Part shown: positions 55,801-63,030 of the stretch, in pieces
Layout of the letters: each line of letters starts with the position of its first letter
Position numbering within the stretch: position 1 is the first letter of the stretch
Assembly: GCF_006494535.1 (NCBI RefSeq)
Contig: NZ_VHIQ01000003.1
Span: 434,001-498,000, forward strand
DNA from: Paucihalobacter ruber
GTDB taxonomy: Bacteria > Bacteroidota > Bacteroidia > Flavobacteriales > Flavobacteriaceae
Length of the DNA: 64,000 bases
Reading direction: 5' to 3'
Notes under the pieces: model-generated
Seen by the model: only the letters and a program-made list of their open reading frames with translations
What the model was told of the DNA's origin: nothing
Database searches by the model: none
Position numbers and translations under genes: made by a program

Positions 55801-58800
55801 CGGATGATTTTGTAATGCTCACCATAGGTTCAGCGGCTAATATCACGGTTACCATTGACATCGAAAAGAGAAAACAAACCATTAATAGCTATGTAATTGA
55901 ACTCAATAACTCGAAGAAAACCATTGCCATTCCGGTAAATAAAGGTGATGAAGGCGGATTTTCAATTAATTACAGTTACGCTGCCTTCAACAGTTTTGAC
56001 AACGGCAGTTTGGTTATAAATGTACCCTATCCTTCAACCGATTTAAATATTGAAACCCTTGTATTTAGAGACAAACTGCAACCGGGAACTAACGAAACCT
56101 GGCAATTTAAAATAAAGGGTCCAAAAGGGGAAAAAGTAAGTGCCGAACTGTTGGCAAGTATGTATGATGCATCTTTAGATCAGTTTAAATCGCATAACTG
56201 GACGTTTAATCCCATTTCAAAACCCACCTATTACGCCAAACAAACCCGCTGGTCGCAATTGAGTTTTGGCACCAAGAATTTAAGGGTTTACTTACCCAAT
56301 TATAGTATGAGTTATCCCCAACAATCGTATGATGCGTTGAATTGGTTTGGGTTTTATTTTGGATTTAATAGTAAGAATAATTACAGACTTAAAAACATGG
56401 CACAAGCACCTGTCCAACTAAATGAAAGTACTGATGGTTTAGAAATGGCAATTGAAGAACTGGAAAATAATCCAAGATTAGATGAAGTAGTAGTGACAGG
56501 ATATGGGAGTCCAATAACAAAATCGATTGATAGTATTCAAAATGAATTAGATTTCTCAACGGTCAAAATCAGAAAAAACCTCGAAGAAACCGCCTTCTTC
56601 TTCCCACACCTTCAAACCGATGCCGATGGGAATGTGAGTTTCAGTTTTACCTCACCCGAGGCTTTAACACAATGGAAGCTCCAATTGTTAGCGCACACCA
56701 AAAATTTAGAAAGTAGTGTAACAACCCTTCAGGCCGTGACCCAAAAAGAATTGATGGTGATACCCAATGCACCGAGATTTTTACGTCATGGCGACCAAAT
56801 TACCATCAGCGCCAAAATTGCCAACCTGAGCACGCAACAATTAACAGGCGACGCGGTGTTACAATTGTTTGACGCTTTTACAGAAAAATCAATAGACTTA
56901 GACTTAGGAAATATAAATGCTGTTAAAAGTTTTACAGTTGATGCCAATGGCAACACCAATGTATCTTGGGACATTACAATTCCAGACACTGTTGATGCCG
57001 TCCATTATAAAATTATTGCCAAATCGGGCGATTTTAGTGATGGCGAGCAAAATGCCCTACCGGTATTGTCAAACCGAATGTTAGTGACCGAAACCTTGCC
57101 TATGTGGGTAAAAAGCAACGAAAGCAGAACCTTTGTGTTAGACAAATTAAAAAACAATACCTCAAACACCTTAAAACATCACAAACTTACGCTGGAAATT
57201 ACCTCAAACCCGGCTTGGTATGCGGTGCAGGCACTGCCCTATTTAATGGAATATCCATACGATTGCAACGAACAGATTTTCTCAAGATTCTACGCCAATG
57301 CGCTTGCAAGTTTCATAGCAAATTCAAACCCAAGAATAAAAGAGGTGTTTAACCAATGGGCGTCACAAGATGCCTTGATCAGCAATCTAGAGAAAAATGA
57401 GGAACTCAAACAAATTATCATTCAAGAAACACCGTGGCTGAACGAAGCACAATCTGAAACAGAACAAAAAAAGCGCATAGCCTTACTCTTCGACTTGAAT
57501 AAAATGACCAATGAACTCGAGGTGGCGCAACGCAAATTAGAAAACAATCAACTGGGCAATGGTGCCTGGTCTTGGTTTGAAGGTGGTAGAGAGAACAGAT
57601 TCATTACCCAACATATCATTACTGGTTTTGGCCATTTAAAACATCTTAATGTGTCGGCTCAAGATAATGAGAACATGATTAGTCAGGCAGTATCTTATTT
57701 AGATAATGCCTTTGTTAAGGAATATCATGACCTTACAAAATTTAACGCCAATGTAGATCTTAGTAAAGACCACTTAAGCTACACGCAATTGCATTATTTA
57801 TATATGAGAAGCTTTTTCCCTGACATCGAAAAAAGCAAAGAAGTAAAAGATATTACTAACTATTATTTAGGTCAAATAGAAAAGTATTGGTTAAAAAGAT
57901 CATTGTATGCGAAGGGATTAATGGCGCTCATCACCCATAGAGCCGAAAAACCTGTAGTTGCCGATAAAATTTTAAAATCGCTCAAAGAAAATGCCATTAT
58001 TAGCGATGAATTAGGCATGTATTGGAAAGAAAACACGGCATCTTGGTATTGGTATCAGGCACCGGTAGAAACTCAGGCCTTGATGGTGGAAGTTTTTTCA
58101 GAAATTGAAAACAACACCAAAACGATTGATAACCTTAAAATATGGTTACTTAAAAATAAGCAAACCAACAGCTGGAAAACTACCAAATCTACCGCCGATG
58201 CGGTTTATGCTTTATTGCTACAAGGCAGCGACTGGTTAAGTATTACCGATGCTGTTGAAGTAACCGTAGGAAACCAATCTATCAACCCTGCCACTATAGA
58301 CGCAGTAAAAGTTGAAGCCGGTACCGGTTATTTTAAAACGTCTTGGAACACCAACGATATTAAGCCTGAGATGGCCGAAGTTTCATTGAAGAAAAAAGGC
58401 GAAGGTATTGCCTGGGGAAGTCTGTACTGGCAATATTTTGAGGATTTAGACAAAATCACATCTGCTGAGACAGGTTTAAAATTAACTAAAACCCTATTCT
58501 TAAAATCAAATACAGCCAAAGGTGAAGTGATTACCGAAATTAAAGATAACAGCGTGTTGAAAGTTGGTGATTTAATAAAAGTAAGGATAGAATTACGCAG
58601 TGATCGCGACCTAGAGTTTATTCATTTAAAAGATATGCGCGCAGCAGGATTAGAACCGGTTAATGTGATATCGAGTTATAAATGGCAAGACGGTTTGGGC
58701 TATTATGAAGCCACCAAAGATGCGGCTACCAATTTCTTTATAGACTTTTTGCCCAAAGGTATATACGTATTTGAATACGATTTAAGGGTTAATAATTCGG

Positions 58801-58901
58801 GTAATATGAGTAACGGCATTACTACCATTCAAAGTATGTATGCACCGGAGTTTAGCAGTCATAGTGAAGGCATTAGAATAAACGTAAAAGGCGACAATTA
58901 A
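52881..58901 (+). CDS. Alpha-2-macroglobulin family protein with a TonB-plug-like segment
   Basis: A 2006-residue exported protein (signal MPYLRIALIIMIFTGITNAQ, no lipobox). After an N-terminal alpha-helical part of about 400 residues come macroglobulin-type domains (FTDRSIYRPGQTVHFKAIVI near 580). The thioester motif CxEQ is present as DCNEQIF at about 1462-1465 within the terpenoid-like domain. The linker near 1190-1230 contains LDEVVVTGYG, a motif of TonB-dependent receptor plugs. Such proteins trap proteases by cleavage of a bait region. It is much longer than E. coli YfhM and is not next to pbpC. Confidence 0.9.
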   Translation: MPYLRIALIIMIFTGITNAQNNNYDKLWEEVTKLENDGLTQSASKVVDRIWQQAEKENNEQQLIKCLIYQSKYTLILQEDAELNIIHKFKNKINKSKVPTKNLLEYMLADLYWQYFKQNRYKFYNRSTTDGKPSDDFRTWDLSTLFNEIHSHFQKALHQPETLQKTSLNAYESLLIKVPNSELYRPTLFDLLAHGALDFYKTPESSINQPADKFLIDRESFFEDAKTFSELKITTTDTTSLQHNALKIYQQLIKFHLNDTNKLALVDADIQRLQFVYQNAVKDNKDQLLKASLEKAIGQNTGEISGLYQFELAALYYKQGNTYNPQTNNEHRWKIKESLEICNTISAINSNSLSSKKAEVLKQQILQTQLSIKTEQFLPLDKNTFSLVTYRNIETLDFSAIKISQEQLEIFNKTYRKDNQYSFIKALKPTETWQAKLPNENDYQQHSTEIVIPKLENGLYIVFAERANDPETFAFSTIQLTDLALTSKWTQTEEIFQIINRNNGKPIVGAAIDISYKEQYNLPLKYQTYTTDKNGEFKLFKSDKQYRDLNFVVSYQKQTAYFGNSFVGEQSKPGKKEIDYQSFIFTDRSIYRPGQTVHFKAIVIKTENDKSEVVPNQIVEIILYDTNDDELTTLQLKTNEFGSVSGSFILPSNTLTGEFSIEIDADDIDIYHEVYFSVEEYKRPKFEANFQPITETFRVNDSIKVTGEAKAYAGSNITNAKVQYRVVRTVQFPRWYGFRPPYYAQSQEITFGETQTDANGKFDVMFKAIPDESVDKTHQPVFTYEVTADITDINGETRSTQTIVKVGYHAMTAAILVNSELEKGDKNHDIAIQTNNLNGQFVPAKGNIKIYKLQEPETVTRPRPWLAPDLPSLTEAEFKTLFPHDIYSNPNSAETPKTALVFEQSFDTGNSKSIKLGNIKKWLSGDYVIELESEDNFNQTVKTSAFFKVFGKDDKTVSEKKLFEIYTNNNVYQPDDFVMLTIGSAANITVTIDIEKRKQTINSYVIELNNSKKTIAIPVNKGDEGGFSINYSYAAFNSFDNGSLVINVPYPSTDLNIETLVFRDKLQPGTNETWQFKIKGPKGEKVSAELLASMYDASLDQFKSHNWTFNPISKPTYYAKQTRWSQLSFGTKNLRVYLPNYSMSYPQQSYDALNWFGFYFGFNSKNNYRLKNMAQAPVQLNESTDGLEMAIEELENNPRLDEVVVTGYGSPITKSIDSIQNELDFSTVKIRKNLEETAFFFPHLQTDADGNVSFSFTSPEALTQWKLQLLAHTKNLESSVTTLQAVTQKELMVIPNAPRFLRHGDQITISAKIANLSTQQLTGDAVLQLFDAFTEKSIDLDLGNINAVKSFTVDANGNTNVSWDITIPDTVDAVHYKIIAKSGDFSDGEQNALPVLSNRMLVTETLPMWVKSNESRTFVLDKLKNNTSNTLKHHKLTLEITSNPAWYAVQALPYLMEYPYDCNEQIFSRFYANALASFIANSNPRIKEVFNQWASQDALISNLEKNEELKQIIIQETPWLNEAQSETEQKKRIALLFDLNKMTNELEVAQRKLENNQLGNGAWSWFEGGRENRFITQHIITGFGHLKHLNVSAQDNENMISQAVSYLDNAFVKEYHDLTKFNANVDLSKDHLSYTQLHYLYMRSFFPDIEKSKEVKDITNYYLGQIEKYWLKRSLYAKGLMALITHRAEKPVVADKILKSLKENAIISDELGMYWKENTASWYWYQAPVETQALMVEVFSEIENNTKTIDNLKIWLLKNKQTNSWKTTKSTADAVYALLLQGSDWLSITDAVEVTVGNQSINPATIDAVKVEAGTGYFKTSWNTNDIKPEMAEVSLKKKGEGIAWGSLYWQYFEDLDKITSAETGLKLTKTLFLKSNTAKGEVITEIKDNSVLKVGDLIKVRIELRSDRDLEFIHLKDMRAAGLEPVNVISSYKWQDGLGYYEATKDAATNFFIDFLPKGIYVFEYDLRVNNSGNMSNGITTIQSMYAPEFSSHSEGIRINVKGDN

Positions 58902-58916
58902 CTTGCCGCCTTTTAC
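58884..58916. terminator. Bidirectional terminator between convergent genes
   Basis: GTAAAAGGCG (58884-58893) and CGCCTTTTAC (58907-58916), a perfect 10-bp stem spanning the macroglobulin stop codon. The A and T runs are inside the stem. Confidence 0.7.
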
Positions 58917-58936
58917 TAACTGTTGTAACTTATGGT

Positions 58937-59722
58937 CTACTCTTCTACCGCTTCATCAAGTGCCTCTATTTGCTCTTGATAGTCGGCTTCGTCGAGGTTT
59001 TTCTCTTTGATTTTTCTGTTTTCGCAACGGCTGCACAAGTTGGCTATGTTTTTTAACTCTCTGGCTTGGGCCACTGAACCTTCAAAAATTTCGGTAGTTC
59101 TATCGGTATTGATATAAGAACAATCGTTATATAAATGGTAGACAGTTCCTGATTTGGTCCAATACACAAAGTTAGAGCCTTGCAACCATTCAACACGTCT
59201 GGTCTGTTCGGTATATTGCTCTATCGATGGCGGATTAAAATCAAATCCGGTAACTCCGGCTATAACTAAAGCTACCACGGCAATACTGCCTACAATTCCT
59301 TTTTGTTTACCGTCTAAATTTTTGCTGGTAAAAATAAAAATCACCAATGGTAAAAAGGCAATAATGGCTACCACCATGCCCAACTGACTTTGCATAAAGA
59401 ATTTAAATTTATCCTTTTCAGATGCAGGATCAAGTCGGTTTGACTTTTTCCAAAGTACAGCGCCAATGATGGCAAAAATTAAATCCACTACAATTAGTAT
59501 AATCAACCAGGTCATGTTAACCGGTGGCTTAAACAGCAAGGTAATGGCAAATATTTGCGCAGCAATAGCTAAAATCCATGAAATCACCGCAAAGGTGCGT
59601 AACTGATTGGCTTTCCCTTTGGCTTCTGCTGTTGGGACAAAGGTTGTGGTTGTGGCTTGGTGCGAAGTGTTGTCACCACCCGAAACACGCGTCACTTTTT
59701 TGTTTGGTTTGTTAGTTTCCAT
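58937..59722 (-). CDS. Four-helix membrane protein with a C-terminal Cys/His cluster
   Basis: A 261-residue protein of no recognised family. After a polar N-terminus four hydrophobic segments follow (starting about residues 43, 70, 115 and 145). The soluble C-terminal domain has VYHLYNDCSYINTDRT and, about 25 residues later, LCSRCENR: one His and three Cys arranged like a metal-binding site (HxxxxC...CxxC). The tail is acidic. It might sense metal or redox state at the membrane, but this is only suggested by the residues. It converges with the macroglobulin gene. Confidence 0.65.
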   Translation of the reverse strand: METNKPNKKVTRVSGGDNTSHQATTTTFVPTAEAKGKANQLRTFAVISWILAIAAQIFAITLLFKPPVNMTWLIILIVVDLIFAIIGAVLWKKSNRLDPASEKDKFKFFMQSQLGMVVAIIAFLPLVIFIFTSKNLDGKQKGIVGSIAVVALVIAGVTGFDFNPPSIEQYTEQTRRVEWLQGSNFVYWTKSGTVYHLYNDCSYINTDRTTEIFEGSVAQARELKNIANLCSRCENRKIKEKNLDEADYQEQIEALDEAVEE

Positions 59723-59900
59723 AGTTGGGATAATTAATGTGCTTGCTAAAATACATTTTTTATCATAAATTACAGATGAAAAAAAGTAATGGTTAAATAA
59801 CGGTATTTTGAACTATTAATTGACCTCTTTTGTAAGTAATATGTCAACATAACGACTTAAGCATTACATCAAATGAATTACTAACTAAACAATCAAAATT

Positions 59901-60272
59901 ATGAACTCGAAACTTTTTTTAATTTTAAGAATTTTACTAGGTCTTTTTGTTTTAGTTTTTGGTCTTAATAAGTTTTTCAACTTTATGCCAATGCCCGAAA
60001 TATCTGAAGATGCAGGCGCATATTTTGGCGCTTTAATGAATGCTAAAACCTTAGTTTTAGTAGCAATCGTAGAGATTATAGCAGGCTTAGCTTTTATATT
60101 TAATAAATATGGCGCTTTACTAGCTCTCATTTTAATGAGTGTTTCGATTAATGCTGTATTATTTCATTTAACTTTAGATCCCGGAGGTATTGGTGGCGCG
60201 GCCATGTTATTAATTTTAAACATAGCGGTACTCTTTGGTTATAAAGATAAATATCAGTCTCTTTTGAAATAA
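59901..60272 (+). CDS. DoxX family membrane protein
   Basis: A 123-residue protein with four hydrophobic helices, starting ILRILLGLFVLVFGLNKFF and ending FGYKDKYQSLLK. This N-terminal GLNKF-type pattern is common in the DoxX family, whose members are linked to thiosulfate:quinone oxidoreductase or to oxidative stress without a fixed biochemical role. It stands alone, with 178 bases to the divergent membrane gene and a shared hairpin with the next convergent gene. Confidence 0.8.
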   Translation: MNSKLFLILRILLGLFVLVFGLNKFFNFMPMPEISEDAGAYFGALMNAKTLVLVAIVEIIAGLAFIFNKYGALLALILMSVSINAVLFHLTLDPGGIGGAAMLLILNIAVLFGYKDKYQSLLK

Positions 60273-60286
60273 AAACAATTTAGTTT

Positions 60287-60318
60287 ACGGCTAAAGATTT
60301 TAATTTTTAGCCGTTTTC
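60287..60318. terminator. Bidirectional terminator between DoxX and DUF4136 genes
   Basis: ACGGCTAAA (60287-60295) and TTTAGCCGT (60306-60314) followed by TTTTC; the right arm covers the last codons of the DUF4136 gene. Confidence 0.75.
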
Positions 60319-60836
60319 TTTGGTGGGTAACCAGACAAAATCTTATCAACTAATTTCAAAAAATCCAATTGGCGTTTTTCGGGTGAGGCATTTTGCTTAT
60401 AAGCGCCTCTGGCAACGGCTTGCCAAAAAAGTGTTCGTCGGTCTTTGTCGAGAAATTCTAAAATAATGACCCTTCGGGTAGTATTTTGACTTACCGGAAT
60501 ACCTACGCTCATACCCCCACCCATATTACCACCGGTACCACCAATGCCAACACCAAAGCCTCCGTCTTGAGCCACTTCGTATAATTCAGACTGTATATCA
60601 ACAAAAAAATCGGGCGTATCAGACATTTCATAACCCTTGGCTTTAAAGACTGTAGTGATGGCTTCCTTAAAGCGGTTTTCGTCTAATTCGCTCATACCAC
60701 TTTCAATATCGTCAAAGAAATTATAGGTTTTGTATTGCGAAAAATCGGTTCTGTGTTCGTAGTCGTAATTAATTACCGGTCCGCACGAAAAAAAGCATAT
60801 TACAAAAACAAACTGGAGCAAGGCTTTCATTTTCAT
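60300..60836 (-). CDS. DUF4136 domain lipoprotein
   Basis: A 178-residue lipoprotein (MKMKALLQFVFVICFFSC, acylated Cys). The start is uncertain among ATGs at 60839, 60836 and 60830; a TTG at 60845 is less likely. The DUF4136 pattern is clear: DFSQYKTYNFFDDIE, then DTPDFFVDIQSEL, a Gly-rich stretch (GVGIGGTGGNMGGGMSVGIP) and LIILEFLDKDRRTLFWQAVA-like sequence ending in ILSGYPP. Function unknown; proteins of this family are envelope lipoproteins in many Bacteroidota. Confidence 0.85.
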   Translation of the reverse strand: MKMKALLQFVFVICFFSCGPVINYDYEHRTDFSQYKTYNFFDDIESGMSELDENRFKEAITTVFKAKGYEMSDTPDFFVDIQSELYEVAQDGGFGVGIGGTGGNMGGGMSVGIPVSQNTTRRVIILEFLDKDRRTLFWQAVARGAYKQNASPEKRQLDFLKLVDKILSGYPPKKTAKN

Positions 60837-60952
60837 CATTTTCAATTTTATTATAAAGATAATAATTTAGTTTCAGATAAAAACGACGGCCGTTCAACAA
60901 GTTTATTCTTGAGAACGTATACCAATATTATGGCGTATTAGACAAAAAAAAT

Positions 60953-61657
60953 CTATTTTTTATCAATGGTCTTAGTTAAAGCCGAAGAAATGATCCCGGT
61001 TGGTATGGCTACGATTCCCAAACCAATTAAAAGAATAAAAAATGTAAATACTCTGCCACCAACTGTAATTGGATAAATATCTCCATAACCAACTGTTGTG
61101 AGGGTTACGATGGCCCACCACAAACTAGAAAATATGGATGAAAAATTTTCGGGCTGTGCTGCATTTTCGAAATAGTAAATACCAACGGCCGACAAATAAA
61201 TAAGTATTAGAGTAACAAATAGAAATAGTAATATTTCTTCTTTGGCGGTTTTAATAGCATTGGTAAAATGCCTGATGGCCCGATTGTACCGCACCAATTT
61301 AAACACTCTAAATAACCTGACAAATCTGAGCGTTCTCAAAGACCTTAAATCCACTCCAAACGATAAGTAAAAAGGCAGAATTGCTAATAAGTCTATTATT
61401 CCAAAAAAGCTAAAAACAAACTTGAACTTATGGTCAGCTACATAAATTCTGAGAAGGTATTCAGCAGTAAAAATAACAACACAAACAATTTCGATGATTT
61501 GCAGCCAATATTGTGTGCTTTCGCTTAAATCAGGTAAGGTTTCAATGGAAAAGGCAATTAATGAAATAATAATTAGAAGCTGAATGCTTAATGACACAAA
61601 TCGGCTCCATTTGTTTTGGGACGCATCATCCAATAATAATTTTATTTTTGCTTTCAT
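60953..61657 (-). CDS. Voltage-gated-type potassium channel (ion transporter)
   Basis: A 234-residue six-helix channel subunit. The selectivity filter TLTTVGYGDIYPIT identifies a K+ channel, and the S4-like helix LRSLRTLRFVRLFRVFKLVR has an arginine every third or fourth residue, as in voltage sensors. There is no cytosolic RCK or cyclic-nucleotide domain. Four subunits would form the pore. It follows obgE by 35 bases; a small hairpin lies between them. Confidence 0.92.
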   Translation of the reverse strand: MKAKIKLLLDDASQNKWSRFVSLSIQLLIIISLIAFSIETLPDLSESTQYWLQIIEIVCVVIFTAEYLLRIYVADHKFKFVFSFFGIIDLLAILPFYLSFGVDLRSLRTLRFVRLFRVFKLVRYNRAIRHFTNAIKTAKEEILLFLFVTLILIYLSAVGIYYFENAAQPENFSSIFSSLWWAIVTLTTVGYGDIYPITVGGRVFTFFILLIGLGIVAIPTGIISSALTKTIDKK

Positions 61658-61660
61658 TGG

Positions 61661-61685
61661 GTATTTAGTTGAAATTTCTAAATAC
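61661..61685 (-). repeat. Small inverted repeat after obgE
   Basis: GTATTTAG (61661-61668) and CTAAATAC (61678-61685) with a nine-base loop. All A/T-rich and without T-run, so a weak candidate for a terminator or RNA stem; it lies four bases before the channel ATG. Confidence 0.35.
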
Positions 61686-61692
61686 TAAATAA

Positions 61693-62691
61693 CTAATTAT
61701 TGAGCATTTGCCAAAGTTTATCTTTTAGTTCGGTAATACCCATATTTGCGGCCGATGATATAAACATGTAAGGTACATTGAGCGTTTTGTCAAGCTCTTG
61801 TTTGAGCTCGGCTTTAAGTTCTTCGTCTAATAAATCGGATTTTGAAATGGCAATAAATCTGTTTTTATCTAACAACTCAGGATTATAGCGTTTTAATTCG
61901 TCTAATAAGATACGATACTGCTCGACAATATCTTTGGCATCTGCAGGTATTAAAAAAAGTAAAGTTGAATTGCGTTCAATATGTCTGAGAAAATAATGGC
62001 CTAAGCCCTTGCCCTCTGCAGCGCCTTCAATAATTCCGGGTATATCGGCCATTACAAACGATTGGAAATCTCTGTATTCTACAATTCCTAAATTAGGTTT
62101 TAAAGTTGTAAACTCATAATCGGCTATTTTGGGCTTCGCTGAGGTTATTACTGATAACAGCGTTGATTTCCCCGCATTTGGAAAACCAACCAGACCAACA
62201 TCGGCCAGCACTTTCATCTCTAATGTAATTTGTGTTTCCTGACCGGGTATACCGGGTTGCGAATATCTCGGCGTTTGATTGGTAGATGTTCTAAAGTGCC
62301 AGTTTCCTCGGCCGCCCATTCCACCTTCAACAATAATTCTTTCCTCGCCTTCTTGGGTAATTTCAAATAGCACTTCACCGGTTTCGGTGTCTTTAACAAC
62401 AGTTCCTAAAGGCACATCGATGTATTCATCTTTCCCATCGGCACCGGTACTTCTTGATTTACTGCCATGTTCGCCATGTTCAGCTCTAAAATGTCTTTTA
62501 AATTTGAGATGATAGAGAGTCCACAAATTAGATTTCCCTCTAACTATCACATGTCCGCCACGGCCACCATCACCGCCATCAGGACCGCCTTTTTCAACAT
62601 ATTTTTCCCTGTGTAAATGCGAAGAACCTTTACCACCATTACCGGAAGTAACAAAAACTTTTACATAATCTACAAAATTACCTTCGGTCAT
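61693..62691 (-). CDS. obgE: GTPase Obg
   Basis: A 332-residue ribosome-associated GTPase involved in 50S assembly and stringent response. The glycine-rich Obg fold fills the first 160 residues ([20 protein letters not shown]); the G domain follows with [17 protein letters not shown] (G1), [16 protein letters not shown] (G3 and switch) and AISKSDLL (G4). The C-terminal OCT domain present in Firmicutes is missing, as usual in Bacteroidota. A GNRA-type hairpin ends six bases before its start codon. Confidence 0.96.
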   Translation of the reverse strand: MTEGNFVDYVKVFVTSGNGGKGSSHLHREKYVEKGGPDGGDGGRGGHVIVRGKSNLWTLYHLKFKRHFRAEHGEHGSKSRSTGADGKDEYIDVPLGTVVKDTETGEVLFEITQEGEERIIVEGGMGGRGNWHFRTSTNQTPRYSQPGIPGQETQITLEMKVLADVGLVGFPNAGKSTLLSVITSAKPKIADYEFTTLKPNLGIVEYRDFQSFVMADIPGIIEGAAEGKGLGHYFLRHIERNSTLLFLIPADAKDIVEQYRILLDELKRYNPELLDKNRFIAISKSDLLDEELKAELKQELDKTLNVPYMFISSAANMGITELKDKLWQMLNN

Positions 62692-62697
62692 ATTTAT

Positions 62698-62715
62698 TTC
62701 CCGTGCAAACGGGAA
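62698..62715. repeat. ATWCCCGY-type hairpin before obgE, copy C
   Basis: TTCCCGT-GCAA-ACGGGAA on the plus strand: seven-bp stem with a GCAA (GNRA) loop on that strand. The obgE transcript carries the complement. It closely matches the element at 28532-28551, in the opposite orientation. Confidence 0.65.
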
Positions 62716-62776
62716 TCCTTTTATTAAGTTATTGAACTGTTGTCTTCTTTAGTAATAGAATTTAAAATCAAAAATG

Positions 62777-62995
62777 TTATTGTTGTGATTGCACTCGTTG
62801 TTGTCTCCCTATGGCAAAATATAAAATGGCTCCCAAGAGAGGTAACAGCAGTACAATAAGAACCCAAACAATTTTATCATTTCCTCCAAATTGATTTTTC
62901 ACAATACTGATCAATGCCAAAAGTGGAAGTAACAACACTAAAAATGATACTATTGTTAAAATAACAAGTCCTGAACCCGGTGTTATAAAATCCAT
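62777..62995 (-). CDS. PLDc_N domain small membrane protein
   Basis: A 72-residue protein with two hydrophobic segments (LVILTIVSFLVLLLPLLALI and IVWVLIVLLLPLLGAILYFA) joined by a short polar loop with KNQFGGNDK and ending in a Arg/Gln tail. The KxxW..LV.LLPLLG..LYF pattern is the phospholipase D-nuclease N-terminal (PLDc_N) membrane anchor found alone in many bacteria. No enzymatic part is present; function unknown. It lies upstream of obgE in the same direction, 85 bases apart. Confidence 0.78.
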   Translation of the reverse strand: MDFITPGSGLVILTIVSFLVLLLPLLALISIVKNQFGGNDKIVWVLIVLLLPLLGAILYFAIGRQQRVQSQQ

Positions 62996-63030
62996 GACAT
63001 TTGGTTTTAATCGCTGAAAAATTTAGATGT

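Noticed and set aside
60880-60945. Small GGCC and TTCTTGAGAA palindromes upstream of the DUF4136 gene
   Set aside because: Stems of four or five pairs without T-run or repeated copies; no more than expected by chance.
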